Below the pieces are notes generated by a model. It ran no database searches. It saw nothing but the letters and a program-made list of their open reading frames with translations, and had not been told where the DNA came from. DNA of 64,000 nucleotides from JADJOY01 sp046331705 [NCBI: bacterium]. Lineage in GTDB: Bacteria > JADJOY01. Location of the stretch: the NCBI GenBank assembly GCA_046331705.1, contig JAXLQJ010000020.1, forward strand, positions 47,243 through 111,242. The letters are read 5' to 3'. A program made the position numbers and the translations under genes. Positions 53,919 through 63,658 of the stretch are shown here, piece by piece. Each line of letters opens with the position of its first letter. The stretch's first letter is position 1.

Positions 53919-55532
53919 TCACGACCACTGCCAGTCCTTGTAGCGATCGCGCAGCGCGGCTTTGAGGAACTTGCCGGTGGACGTGCGTGGGATCTCGTCG
54001 ATGAAGACGAAGGCGTCCGGCATCCACCACTTGGCGATCTTCCCTTCCAGATACGCGCGCAGATCCGCCTCGCTCAGATCCCGCCCCGATTCGCGCACGA
54101 TCACCGCCAGCGGCCGCTCGTCCCACTTCGGATGAGGCACCGCGATCACCGCCGCCTCCTTGACGTCGGGATGGCCCATGAGCGCGTTCTCGAGATCCAC
54201 CGAGCTGATCCACTCGCCGCCCGACTTGATGAGATCCTTGGTGCGGTCGGTGAGCTTCACGTAGCCATCGCCGTCGATGGTCGCGACGTCGCCGGTTCGA
54301 AACCAGCCGTCGGCCGTCCACTTCTCGTCGGTGTCGTCGAGGCGGTAGTAGCTGCCCGCCACCCACGGCCCGCGTACCTGCAGCTCGCCCATGCTCTTGC
54401 CGTCCCACGGCGCGGGACCGCTCTCGGCGACCACGCGGCACTCGACGAACGGCGCGGGAATGCCCTGCTTCGCGCGATACGCGTACTGCTCGTCGAGCGG
54501 CCGATCGAGGAGGTGGTCCTTGACGTAGCTCACGGTGCCGAGCGGCGCGGTCTCGGTCATGCCCCAGGCCTGAATGAGCTTCCAACCGAGCCGGTCGAAC
54601 TCGCGGATCATGCTCTCGGGAGGCGCCGAGCCGCCCACGGCCATGCGCAACCCGGGTTGCGTCTTCCAGCGGCCGGGGTTCCGATTCATGGCATCGAGCA
54701 TGCCCATCCAGATCGTGGGCACGCCTGCCGACATCGTGACCTTCTCTTCCTGAAAGAGGTCGAGAAGCAGATCGGGCGCCAGGTGCGGCCCGGGGAACGC
54801 GATCTTGGCGCCCACCATCACGGCGGTGAACGGTAGCCCCCAGGCGTTGGCGTGGAACATCGGCACGACGGGCGTGATCACGTCGCGCTGGCAGAGCGCC
54901 AGGGTGTCCACGAGACCGGCGGCGAACGTGTGCAACACGATCGCTCGGTGCGAATAGAGAACGCCCTTGGGCTTTCCCGTGGTGCCCGACGTGTAGCACA
55001 TGCCCGCCGCCTCGTTCTCGTCGAGCGCCGGCGGCGTCCATTCCGAGCTCGCGCCAGCGATGAAGTCCTCGTAGCTGGTGGTTCCCGGCGGAACCGGCTT
55101 GCCGGTGAGCGGCACCACGATCACCCGCTCGAAGCGGTGCTTGTCCCGCCACGGCTCGTAGATCGGCCACAGCACGTCGTCGACGATCAGGAAGCGGTCG
55201 TCGGCATGCCCCGCGATGTAAGCGATGTCGTCGGGGTGCAGCCGCAAGTTGAGCGTGTGCAGCACGCCGCCCGCGGCGGGGATGCCGAAGTACGCCTCCA
55301 GATGCCATGCGTGGTTCCACATCAGCGTCGCGACTCGGTCGCCGCGGCGCAGGCCGGCGCGCGTGAGCGCCTCGCCGAGCGCCCGCGCACGGCGATGAAA
55401 GGCGCGGTAATCCGTGCGATGGATCGACTTGTCGGGCAGACGCGAGCAGATCTCGCGACTGGCGAAGAGCGCTCCCGCGCGCTCGAGGATCGAGGTCAAG
55501 GTGAGCGGGAAATCCATCATCTGACCACGCAT
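53919..55532 (-). CDS. Long-chain fatty acid-CoA ligase-like enzyme (AMP-forming)
   Basis: A 537-residue protein of the ANL adenylating superfamily. The P-loop is [12 protein letters not shown], with [35 protein letters not shown] and the catalytic Lys region [15 protein letters not shown] at the end. It activates a carboxylate to acyl-AMP and then acyl-CoA; the [17 protein letters not shown] and [11 protein letters not shown] stretches are typical of medium/long-chain fatty-acid ligases. The ATG at 55532 encodes [12 protein letters not shown]. It is divergent from the diguanylate cyclase gene with about 190 bp between. Confidence 0.9.
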   Translation of the reverse strand: MRGQMMDFPLTLTSILERAGALFASREICSRLPDKSIHRTDYRAFHRRARALGEALTRAGLRRGDRVATLMWNHAWHLEAYFGIPAAGGVLHTLNLRLHPDDIAYIAGHADDRFLIVDDVLWPIYEPWRDKHRFERVIVVPLTGKPVPPGTTSYEDFIAGASSEWTPPALDENEAAGMCYTSGTTGKPKGVLYSHRAIVLHTFAAGLVDTLALCQRDVITPVVPMFHANAWGLPFTAVMVGAKIAFPGPHLAPDLLLDLFQEEKVTMSAGVPTIWMGMLDAMNRNPGRWKTQPGLRMAVGGSAPPESMIREFDRLGWKLIQAWGMTETAPLGTVSYVKDHLLDRPLDEQYAYRAKQGIPAPFVECRVVAESGPAPWDGKSMGELQVRGPWVAGSYYRLDDTDEKWTADGWFRTGDVATIDGDGYVKLTDRTKDLIKSGGEWISSVDLENALMGHPDVKEAAVIAVPHPKWDERPLAVIVRESGRDLSEADLRAYLEGKIAKWWMPDAFVFIDEIPRTSTGKFLKAALRDRYKDWQWS

Positions 55533-55722
55533 GCGTCGTTCCTCCCCTGGCGATTCGGTGGCGGCGAGGCTCGATCGAGCCCCTGCCACGAAGACGGCGG
55601 CCGATCCTAGCAGCACCGGCGCGCCGCGCGCTGGCGGCCCCGCGATCGCCGACGGGCCGAGCGACGGGGTGAAGCCGCAGCCGTTTGCGCGGCGCGTCAG
55701 GCCCTGTTTTGCTGGGCCGCGC

Positions 55723-58206
55723 ATGATTCGGCTCAGCCGCTCGCGACGTGCATCCACCGCGCTGGTGTTCGGCGTGGTGTTCCTGGGCGTGATGGTGCTC
55801 ACCGCCATCCAGATCACGCACAGCTCCATGTCCACGAGCGCCGCGCTGATCACGTCGCATCGCCTGCTCGGCCAGATCTCCTGGACGCGCGCGCTGCTCA
55901 TCCAGATCGACGAAGGCGTCGAGGCCTATCTGCTGACCGGCAAGGGCGAGTCGCTCACGCCGTACGAGACCGGTCGGCGCACGATCCTCTCCGCCCTCGA
56001 CGAGCTGGCGCAGCTCGCCCCGCACCGCGAGGCAGACGTGGCGCAGCTGCGCGCGCTCGTGGTCCAGAAGCTCGCGATCACCGCACAGCTGGTGCAGATG
56101 CGCTCCACCAGCGGCCTCGACGCCGCGCGCAAGCTCTTCGTCGACGGCAATCGCAGCGACGTGACGACGGAGCTCGACCAAGTCCTCAATCGCCTCACCA
56201 ACGAGGAGCGCGCCGCCGCCGAGCACCGCGCGGCGAGCCGCAGCTTCCGCGCGCAGTTCGAGATCGTGGTGGTGGTGCTGTGCGGCGCGCTTTCGTTCTC
56301 GCTGGTGGCGCTGGCGGTGCACTTGCTGCGCCGCGAGATCACCGAGCGCAAGCGCGCCGAGCGCGCCGTCGAGGAGAACGCCTCGTTGCTGCGCGCCGTC
56401 ACCGACGGCACCGCCGACCTCGTCTATCTGAAGGACCTCGAGGGACGGTTCCGGATGGTGAACTCGTCGTTCGCGCGCTCGGTGGGGGCGGCGGCGGAAG
56501 ACGTGGTCGGGCGCCTCGATCGCGAGGTGATGCCGAGCGCCGGCGAGGGCGTCGATCCGCGCACCAGCGACGTCGAGCTGGCGCGCACGGGCCGCTCGGC
56601 CTCGTTCGAGGAGACCCGCGTCATCGGCGGATACGCGCGCACGTTCCTCTCCACGAAGACCGTGCAGCGCGACGTGGACGGCCGATCGGTGGGGATCATC
56701 GGCATCGCCCGCGACATCACCGATCGCATTCGCGCCGAGGCCGAGCTGCGCGACAGCGAGCAGCGTTTCCGCGCGCTCAGCAACGCATCGCCGACGGGCA
56801 TCTGGCGCTGCGATCGCCATGGCCGCTGCACCTACACCAATCCGCAATGGCAGCGCATGTCGGGGCTCAGCTTCGAGCAGGCCCTCGGCGAGGGCTGGAT
56901 GCGCACGGTCCACCCGGACGATCTGACGGCCGCGCGCGAGATCTTCCTGCGCGCCGCGCGCGACGGCGCCGACTTCGTCACCGAGATCCGCTTCGCGCGC
57001 ACCGACGGCGAGATCCGCTGGGTGCGCATCCGCGGCGCGCCGGTGGTGAGCCCGGCCGGTGACATCACCGGCTACGTGGGCACCAGCGACGACATCACCG
57101 ATCGTCGCCTGGTCGAGGAGAGCCTGCGCGCCGCCAACGCACGGCTGGAGCGGCAGCAGGCGGAGCTTCAGGTGCTGAGCGAGATGGGCGAGTTCCTGCA
57201 GGCGTGCCAGGGCTCGGCGGAGGCGTATCCGATCGTCGCCAAATCGCTCGCGAAGCTGTTCGCGGGGACCAAGGGCTGGATCGCGATGATCTCGCCGTCG
57301 CGCAACAGCGTCGACGAGGTCGCGGCTTGGGGCGAGGGTGTCGCGCCGAGCGAGTCGTTTGCGCCCGACGAGTGCTGGGCGCTGCGACGCGGCAAGCTGC
57401 ACGCGGTGCTCGCGCCCGGGGACGGGCCGCGCTGCGCCCATCTCGGCGACTCGCCGAGCGAGCGCTACCTGTGCGTGCCCATGATGGCGCAGGGCGAGGC
57501 CCTGGGCGTGCTGCACTGCCGCGTCGACGGGTCGCCGCAGGTCGCGGGCGCGGATCCCGGGCGGCACGCGGGCGGGATCGACCTCGATTCCGGTCTGATC
57601 GTGAACGCCGCCGAGCACGTGGCGCTGGCGCTCGCCAACGTGAACCTGCGCGAGACGCTGCGCAATCAATCGATCCGCGATCCGCTGTCGTCGGTCTACA
57701 ACCGCCGCTTCATGGAGGAATCGCTCGACCGCGAAGTGCAGCGGGCCGAGCGGCGCGGCTGGCCGATCGGGCTCATCATGCTCGACCTCGACCATTTCAA
57801 GAGCTTCAACGACGCGTACGGCCACGAGGCGGGCGACGCGATCATCCGCGCGCTGGGCGGCTTCCTCCAATCGCGGGTGCGCGCCAGCGACATCGTGTGC
57901 CGCTACGGCGGCGAGGAGTTCGTGATCATCCTCCCCGAGTCCGCGGCGGCGCAGACGATCGAGCGCGCCGAGCTCTTGTGCCGCGACCTGCGCGGCACGA
58001 GCTTCAAGGTCGACGACCGAGCGCTCGGACCGATCACGCTTTCCGCCGGCGTCGCCGTGCTCCCCGATCACGCCGCCAACGCCACCGAGCTGCTGCGCGC
58101 TGCGGATGCGGCGCTCTATCGCGCCAAGGAAGACGGCCGCGACCGCGTGGTGGTGGCGACCCCCACGGCGGCCACGTCGGTGGCGACGTCGATCGCGGCA
58201 TCGTGA
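55723..58206 (+). CDS. Diguanylate cyclase with CHASE3-like, PAS, PAS and GAF domains
   Basis: An 827-residue membrane sensor. Two membrane helices (residues about 14-32 and 180-200) flank a periplasmic helical CHASE3-like domain with GVEAYLLTGKGES. PAS domains follow (LRAVTDGTADLVYLKDLEGRF; FRALSNASPTGIWRCDRHGR), each with a PAC tail ending in DITDR. A GAF domain has VPMMAQGEALGVLHCRVDG. The GGDEF domain carries RYGGEEF with an upstream RxxD (RASD) inhibitory site, so it should be active and feedback-regulated by c-di-GMP. Confidence 0.93.
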   Translation: MIRLSRSRRASTALVFGVVFLGVMVLTAIQITHSSMSTSAALITSHRLLGQISWTRALLIQIDEGVEAYLLTGKGESLTPYETGRRTILSALDELAQLAPHREADVAQLRALVVQKLAITAQLVQMRSTSGLDAARKLFVDGNRSDVTTELDQVLNRLTNEERAAAEHRAASRSFRAQFEIVVVVLCGALSFSLVALAVHLLRREITERKRAERAVEENASLLRAVTDGTADLVYLKDLEGRFRMVNSSFARSVGAAAEDVVGRLDREVMPSAGEGVDPRTSDVELARTGRSASFEETRVIGGYARTFLSTKTVQRDVDGRSVGIIGIARDITDRIRAEAELRDSEQRFRALSNASPTGIWRCDRHGRCTYTNPQWQRMSGLSFEQALGEGWMRTVHPDDLTAAREIFLRAARDGADFVTEIRFARTDGEIRWVRIRGAPVVSPAGDITGYVGTSDDITDRRLVEESLRAANARLERQQAELQVLSEMGEFLQACQGSAEAYPIVAKSLAKLFAGTKGWIAMISPSRNSVDEVAAWGEGVAPSESFAPDECWALRRGKLHAVLAPGDGPRCAHLGDSPSERYLCVPMMAQGEALGVLHCRVDGSPQVAGADPGRHAGGIDLDSGLIVNAAEHVALALANVNLRETLRNQSIRDPLSSVYNRRFMEESLDREVQRAERRGWPIGLIMLDLDHFKSFNDAYGHEAGDAIIRALGGFLQSRVRASDIVCRYGGEEFVIILPESAAAQTIERAELLCRDLRGTSFKVDDRALGPITLSAGVAVLPDHAANATELLRAADAALYRAKEDGRDRVVVATPTAATSVATSIAAS

Positions 58207-58339
58207 CCGGCGACGACGAGGGAACGCGGCGACACACGCACCTCGCGATCGAGGTGGCGACCGCGCTGAACCGGGCGCTGCACGATCGACCGCGCGCGAT
58301 CGACCGCGCACGCTCCTCGGCCCCAGCAGGCGCATGGTC

Positions 58340-58555
58340 ATGAGCCGGGCCAGCCGCTGCACCTACCCCGACGTGGTCGTCGTGTGCGGCCCCGCACCGT
58401 TCACGGACGCGCGCGAAGAGCCCCTGCCGAGCCCGACACTCATCGTCGACGGGCTCTCGCGCAGCACCGCGAGCGACGCCCGCGGCCGCCAGCTCGAGAA
58501 CGACCGGACGATTGCCTCGCTCTCGGAGGACGTGCGCGTCGCGCCCGCCGTGTGA
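58340..58555 (+). pseudogene. Uma2-family nuclease, C-terminal fragment
   Basis: About 70 codons resemble the core of Uma2 (DUF820) PD-(D/E)XK-fold proteins: CTYPDVVVVCGPAPF, then PSPTLIVDGLSRSTASDARGRQLENDRT. The usual forms LIVEVLS, DRGxK and YR are altered (Asp-Gly, ARGRQ, NDR), and the N-terminal third is absent, so it is probably decayed. A convergent N-terminal Uma2-like fragment lies 40 bp further on. Confidence 0.6.
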
Positions 58556-58596
58556 CGGCGCGACGGGCCGCGGCCGGGTCGTCGGAGCGGGCGGAA

Positions 58597-58824
58597 GCCA
58601 CCGCCGCGACCTCGATCGAAGGGACCGCCCAGCGCGATCCCGAGCGACGAAGCCACCCGTTGATGCGCCAGCCCGGGACGCAGGAGCACGATCGACTCGC
58701 GATCGACGATCTGCGCCACGAGGTGGTCGGGAACCTTCCTCGGGTCCTCGGGGGTCGCGCGTGCCCGTACGGGCTCGGCCAGCGCTCGCTCCACCCCGAT
58801 CCACCACGGCGAGTTCTCAGAAAC
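58597..58824 (-). pseudogene. Uma2-family nuclease, N-terminal fragment
   Basis: On the minus strand the segment EDPRKVPDHLVAQIVDRESI followed by LRPGLAHQRVASSLGIALGG and PFDRGRGGG resembles the N-terminus of Uma2-family proteins (PDHLVAEIVDGEL then RPALPHA...LG..LGPPF.RGRGGPGGW). After GGG the reading becomes Arg/Pro-rich and family resemblance stops, consistent with a frameshift or truncation. It faces the other Uma2 fragment. Confidence 0.5.
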
Positions 58825-58876
58825 GTCACACTCGCGTAAAAGTCGGATCGTGCCTCGTGGTTCGAGGGAGGATCCG

Positions 58877-61800
58877 ATGCTTGAGCCCAGCCGCGTTCGT
58901 TCGTGCGTCGTCTTCGTCGCTCTTCTCGTCGGCGTCGCGTGCAGCAACGACAAGACGAACGGCAGCGGCGGCGCCAGCTCCGCCGCCTACGCGAGGCGCA
59001 TCACCTCGGCGGCGGAGCTCATCGGCGGGACGCGTGCGCAAGGCCGCGTGGGCGACTGGCTCATCGGCAACGGCCGCATCCGCGTGATCGTCCAGGACGT
59101 GGACGCGGAGCGCTCGATCCACGGCATCTCCCAGTACGGCGGCACGATCCTCGACGCGGACGTGGTGCGCGCGCCCGGCGATCCCGGCAACGACCAGTTC
59201 GAGGAGCTGGCGTTGATGGTGAACCTCGAGTCCACGCTGCGACCGACGGACATCGAGATCGTCGCCGACGGCAGCGACGGCGGGCCCGCGACCATCCGCG
59301 TCACGGGTGTCGACGACCTCCTCGACTCGCTCAACTTCTCGTCGCAGGTGCAGGCGCTCGGCGGCGGCATCGTGAAGCTGCCGTCGGCGTTCGACGATCA
59401 CGACCTACCGATCAGCATCGCCACCGAGTACACGCTCGCCCCCGGCTCGAACGCGATCGAGATGCGCACCACCATTCGGAACGACGCGAGCGGCCGCAAG
59501 CCTCCCACGCTCCACATTCCCGTGGGCGACTTCCTGAGCGGCTCGGGACGCCTCGAAGCCTTCGTTCCCGGCCTCGGCTTCGGCGGCAATCTCACCGGCG
59601 AGCTGACGTTGCGTGGCGAGACCGACTTCGTGGCATTCACCGGCATCGAAGAGGGCAGAGGCGTGAGCTACGGCTACGCGCCGAGCCCCACCGCGAACTC
59701 CAGCGTGAGCGCCTCGGGCCTGCACTTCGTCCTCGCCGGCAACAAGGTGCTGCGACTCTTGCTCGGTCTCGAAGACCCGGCGCTCGCGGTTCCACCAGGG
59801 TCCGAGGCGCTCTACGTGCGCTGGTTCGTGGTCGGCAACGGCGACATCGCCTCCGTGCAGGGTCCGATGCACCAGCTCATCGGGCGATCCACGGCGGCCG
59901 TCCGCGGTCGGGTCACCGTCGACGGACAGCCGCTCGCCGGCGCACGCGTGGCGGCGCTCTCGAGCGAGGGCGTGCCCGATCAGGCGCAGACCAACGTCGT
60001 CACCTCGTTCGAGGCCGCGGGCGACGGCACGTTCACGGGCACGCTTCCCGTCGGCCATTACGCGCTGGAAGCCGATGCGACGGGCTATCCGTGGGACGGC
60101 TCGAGCACTCCGACGCGGCACGAGATCGACGTCGTCGCTGGCCAGACCGCCGAGGTCGAGATCGCCTTGCCGTCGACGGGCCACCTGCGCGTCCACGTCG
60201 CCGACGGCCCGACCGGGACGGCGCTTCCCGCGAAGGTGAGCCTCGTCGGCAAGGACCCGAGCCCACCCGCGGCGCAAGACCAGGACTTGCCGTTGCTCGC
60301 GAACCGCGCCGGCCTCTTCCGCGACGTCACGGGCGATCCGCTCCCCCACGGCCTCTCGCGGGTGCTGTTCGTGGACCTCGGCGGCGACTCGGGCGACGTC
60401 CTCGTCGAGCCCGGCCGCTACCGCGTGGTGGTCTCGCGTGGCCCCGAGTACTCGACCCACGACGAGGTGGTGGAAGTGCGTGCCGGCAACACCACCAACG
60501 TGGACGCCAAGCTCACCCGCGTGGTGGACACGGCGGGCTTCGTGAGCGCCGACTTCCACCAGCACCTGATCAACAGTTTCGATTCCAACATCGCCATCGA
60601 GCAGCGCATCCGCACCCACCTCGGCGAGGGGCTCGAGCACGCCGTCTCGACCGACCACGACTTCCTCACGGACTTGGCGCCCACCATCCACGCCATGGGC
60701 GCCGATGCCTGGGTGAGCGCCGGGATCGGCGAGGAGATCACCTCACCCGACTACGGCCACTTCAACGCGTGGCCGCTGACGATCGACACCACCAAGCTCG
60801 ATGGCGGCGCGCTCGATTGGGGCGGTGGGCGCCAAGCGGCGCCTGGCAAGAACTTCCCCTCGCAGGGGGCCTTCGCGATGACACCGGGGGAGATCTTCGC
60901 CGCGATCCGCGACAACATCCTCGACCGCGACTCGGCGCCCGAGGTGGTGCAGATCAACCACATCAACGACTCGATCGGGATGTTCGAGCTGCTCGGCGTC
61001 GACACGCGCACGCTCTCGACGTCCGGCTTCACCGCGGCGCATCCGCCCGCGACCTTCCGCTTGCCGGGCGAGCCGGGCGCCAACTTCTTCGACGCGCGCT
61101 TCGATGCCCTCGAGCTCTTGATCCAGTCGGACGCCGACTCGATCACCCGCTTCCTCGATCAGAACTTCGGCGACTGGACCAACCTGCTCGACGCCGGGAT
61201 CGTGAGCACCGCCACCGGCAACTCCGACACCCACACCCAGCACAAGGTTCCGGTCGGCTCGCCGCGCAACTTCGTCGCTTCCAGCACCGACTCGCCGGCC
61301 GCCGTGAACGCGCAAGAGATCGCCGACGCCGTGCGCGGCGGCCACGTGGTGATGTCGAACGCGCCCTTCGTGTCGGTGCGCCTCGTCGACGCCGCCAGCG
61401 GCGAAGAAGCGAGTCTCGCTTTCGGCAAGAATCGCGTGGTCGGGGCGGCCGACGGCCGCGTCACCCTCGAGATTCGCGTCCAGTCGCCGACCTGGGCGGC
61501 CTACGACGAGGTCGCGATCTACCGCAACGCGGCCTCGACCGCGACCGACGAGGACGGCGACCCCGCCACGCCGCCCTACTACAAGCCCATCCCGGAGCGC
61601 GTGCGCACCCGCGGCACCGATCTCACCGTCGAGACCGTCGCCGTCGGCGGCGCGAGCCGCCTCGAGAGCACGCTCACCGAGACCTTCGAGGGCCTCACCG
61701 CGGACTCGTGGTTCGTGGTGCTGGTGCGCGGCACGCCGGGAGTCTCGGCGCCGCTCTTCCCGGTGATCCCGAACGACGTCGACCCGAGCCAGGACCCAGG

Positions 61801-61951
61801 CGATCTCGTCACGGGCGTGCCGCGCGGCGGCGTGACCGCGCTCGCGCTCACCAACCCGCTGTTCGCGGACGTCGATGGAAACGGCCGCTTCGATGCGCCA
61901 CCCGCGCTCCGCAGCGGGTTGAGTCCTCGCGGACCCGGAAGTCGAGGGTGA
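58877..61951 (+). CDS. CehA/McbA-type metallohydrolase lipoprotein
   Basis: A 1024-residue exported protein. A signal peptide ends at Cys in LLVGVAC. The N-terminal half is beta-rich, with a carboxypeptidase-regulatory-like segment (RGRVTVDGQPLAGARVAALSSEG). The C-terminal half holds a PHP-type metal site: FVSADFHQHLINS, AVSTDHDFL, VQINHIND and TGNSDTHTQHKVP, as in CehA/McbA carbaryl-hydrolase-like proteins. It probably hydrolyses an ester or phosphoester outside the cytoplasm; the substrate is unknown. The ATG follows GGGAGGAT. It is convergent with the NuoF-like gene (16 bp between stops). Confidence 0.82.
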   Translation: MLEPSRVRSCVVFVALLVGVACSNDKTNGSGGASSAAYARRITSAAELIGGTRAQGRVGDWLIGNGRIRVIVQDVDAERSIHGISQYGGTILDADVVRAPGDPGNDQFEELALMVNLESTLRPTDIEIVADGSDGGPATIRVTGVDDLLDSLNFSSQVQALGGGIVKLPSAFDDHDLPISIATEYTLAPGSNAIEMRTTIRNDASGRKPPTLHIPVGDFLSGSGRLEAFVPGLGFGGNLTGELTLRGETDFVAFTGIEEGRGVSYGYAPSPTANSSVSASGLHFVLAGNKVLRLLLGLEDPALAVPPGSEALYVRWFVVGNGDIASVQGPMHQLIGRSTAAVRGRVTVDGQPLAGARVAALSSEGVPDQAQTNVVTSFEAAGDGTFTGTLPVGHYALEADATGYPWDGSSTPTRHEIDVVAGQTAEVEIALPSTGHLRVHVADGPTGTALPAKVSLVGKDPSPPAAQDQDLPLLANRAGLFRDVTGDPLPHGLSRVLFVDLGGDSGDVLVEPGRYRVVVSRGPEYSTHDEVVEVRAGNTTNVDAKLTRVVDTAGFVSADFHQHLINSFDSNIAIEQRIRTHLGEGLEHAVSTDHDFLTDLAPTIHAMGADAWVSAGIGEEITSPDYGHFNAWPLTIDTTKLDGGALDWGGGRQAAPGKNFPSQGAFAMTPGEIFAAIRDNILDRDSAPEVVQINHINDSIGMFELLGVDTRTLSTSGFTAAHPPATFRLPGEPGANFFDARFDALELLIQSDADSITRFLDQNFGDWTNLLDAGIVSTATGNSDTHTQHKVPVGSPRNFVASSTDSPAAVNAQEIADAVRGGHVVMSNAPFVSVRLVDAASGEEASLAFGKNRVVGAADGRVTLEIRVQSPTWAAYDEVAIYRNAASTATDEDGDPATPPYYKPIPERVRTRGTDLTVETVAVGGASRLESTLTETFEGLTADSWFVVLVRGTPGVSAPLFPVIPNDVDPSQDPGDLVTGVPRGGVTALALTNPLFADVDGNGRFDAPPALRSGLSPRGPGSRG

Positions 61952-61967
61952 CGACTCGCGCGGCGAA

Positions 61968-63482
61968 TCAGCTCCGCTGGCGTAGCAGCCGATCGACCAA
62001 GCGATCGAGATCGACTCCCTCGCGATCGGCCTGCTTGCGCAGCGCCTCGGCGAGATCGGGCGCCAGGCGCACGCCGAGCGCACCGGACAGCGATTCGGGC
62101 CGCGCCTCGACGTCGGCGCGCTCGCTCGGCACGGGCGGCGCGTACGTCCAATCGGGGCGCTTGCGTACGTACGACTCGTCGAGCGCGAAGCTCCGCGTCG
62201 CGGCGACGTAATCCACCAGCAGCGGCACGGGAACCGCTTCCGTGGGCGCGAGCGGCTCCCGATAACGGGCCTCGAACTCGCCCCGAAAGCGCGAGATCAG
62301 GCTGGGAATCACCGTGGCGCCTTGCACCGGCAGGAAGCAGCGATGGCCCTGCGGCGCCGAGCGCGCGCCGTAGAGTGCCCGCTCGGGGTCGTCGTGGGTG
62401 GCCTTCGAGGAATCGAAGAGCTCGTCGATTGCGCTCGACGCGAGCCGCAGCCCCTGCTTGCACGCGGGGCATTGGTTGCACGACTCCACGTAGAAGAACC
62501 GCGCCAGGCTCGACGCGATGCGCGGCACGTTGCGGGTGTCGTCGTAGGCGATGAACCCGCCCGAGCCGAGCGCCGCGCCGATCAACGCCAGCGAGCCGAA
62601 GTCGGCGGGCGTGTCGAAGCGCTCGGGCGTGATGACCCCACCCGAGAGCCCTGGCAGCACCAGCTTCAATCGCCGCCACGGCCGCGGTCCTCCCGCGACG
62701 TCGTAGAGCAAGTGCTTGAGCGGCGTCCCCGCCTCCAGCTCGTAGACCCCCGGACGCGTGACGTCCCCGCTCACGGTGAAGAGGATGGTGCCGGCGGTGT
62801 CCGTGGTGCCGAGCGCGCGGAACGAGTCGGCGCCGGCGCGCACGATGCCGGGGACCCGCGCGAAGGTCTCGATGTTCGACACCAGCGCCGGGTTGGGCGA
62901 CCCGACGCTCGCGAAGAGCCCGCGCTCGACCGGCGTCTGGTGCGCCTCGCGGGGCAACGGCTGCCCCTCCTCGATGTAGTTGAGAAGCGCCTTCTCCTCG
63001 CCGAGCAAGTACTCCTCGGGACCTTCCACGATGGTGAGGCGGACCCCGTCGAAGACTCCGTCCGAGCTCAGCTCGCGCACGGCGTCGCGGAGCCTGTCGA
63101 TCTCGGCACGGAAGCGAGCGCGCGTGGCGACGTAGAGGTCGCGCGCCCCCACGATGTGCGCGGCGATGCGCAGTCCCTCGAGCGCCGCGTACGGGTTGAA
63201 CCGCACGAGGTAGCGATCCTTGAACGAGCCGGGCTCGCTCTCGACGGCGTTCATCACCACCACGCGGGTGGACGCGGCGTGTTCGGCGACCGCGCGCCAC
63301 TTGAGGCCCGTCGGCGAGCCCGCGCCGCCGCGGCCGCGCAAGCCGGAGCGCGAGAGCTCGGCGACGAGCTCCGACGGCTCGCGCGCCAGCGCCTCGGCCA
63401 CCGCGCTGGGACGATTCTCCGCCAGGTATTGCTGGTAGGTCGCGTACGGCTTCTCGGGAAGCAGCCAATGCTCGGGCTTCAT
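61968..63482 (-). CDS. NuoF-like (complex I 51 kDa) flavoprotein with C-terminal extension
   Basis: A 504-residue protein. FMN and NADH sites: SGLRGRGGAGSPTGLKW (about 46-62) and VVVMNAVESEPGSFKDRYL, in which Ala replaces the usual Asn/Cys. The SLBB region is DVTRPGVYELEAGTPLKHLL. The 4Fe-4S site is ESCNQCPACKQG with a fourth Cys in GHRCFLPVQGA. It ends in a DLAEALRKQADREGVDLDRLVDRLL segment resembling a ribbon-helix-helix or coiled tail not found in NuoF. No nuoE or nuoG neighbour is present, so it may belong to another NAD(P)H-linked oxidoreductase (formate dehydrogenase or bifurcating type) instead of complex I. Confidence 0.85.
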   Translation of the reverse strand: MKPEHWLLPEKPYATYQQYLAENRPSAVAEALAREPSELVAELSRSGLRGRGGAGSPTGLKWRAVAEHAASTRVVVMNAVESEPGSFKDRYLVRFNPYAALEGLRIAAHIVGARDLYVATRARFRAEIDRLRDAVRELSSDGVFDGVRLTIVEGPEEYLLGEEKALLNYIEEGQPLPREAHQTPVERGLFASVGSPNPALVSNIETFARVPGIVRAGADSFRALGTTDTAGTILFTVSGDVTRPGVYELEAGTPLKHLLYDVAGGPRPWRRLKLVLPGLSGGVITPERFDTPADFGSLALIGAALGSGGFIAYDDTRNVPRIASSLARFFYVESCNQCPACKQGLRLASSAIDELFDSSKATHDDPERALYGARSAPQGHRCFLPVQGATVIPSLISRFRGEFEARYREPLAPTEAVPVPLLVDYVAATRSFALDESYVRKRPDWTYAPPVPSERADVEARPESLSGALGVRLAPDLAEALRKQADREGVDLDRLVDRLLRQRS

Positions 63483-63658
63483 GGCGCGACTCCGATCGAT
63501 CGAGTGCGAGCAGAACGGCCGGCGCCGCAAGATTACTCGGGCGCGCCCAGCGTGGCGGGCGGCGTCGCCGGCCCGGCGCCGCCAAGCGCGCGGGCCGCCG
63601 GGCGCCCCGATCGCCGTCACCCGCTCTCGGCGACGAAACGCGTTACCTTCCCCGCATC

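Noticed and set aside
53863-58362. A very long minus-strand open frame opposite the ligase and diguanylate cyclase genes
   Set aside because: It is antisense to two well-supported genes, is Arg/Ala/His-rich and has no family motifs; high GC keeps stop codons rare in shadow frames.
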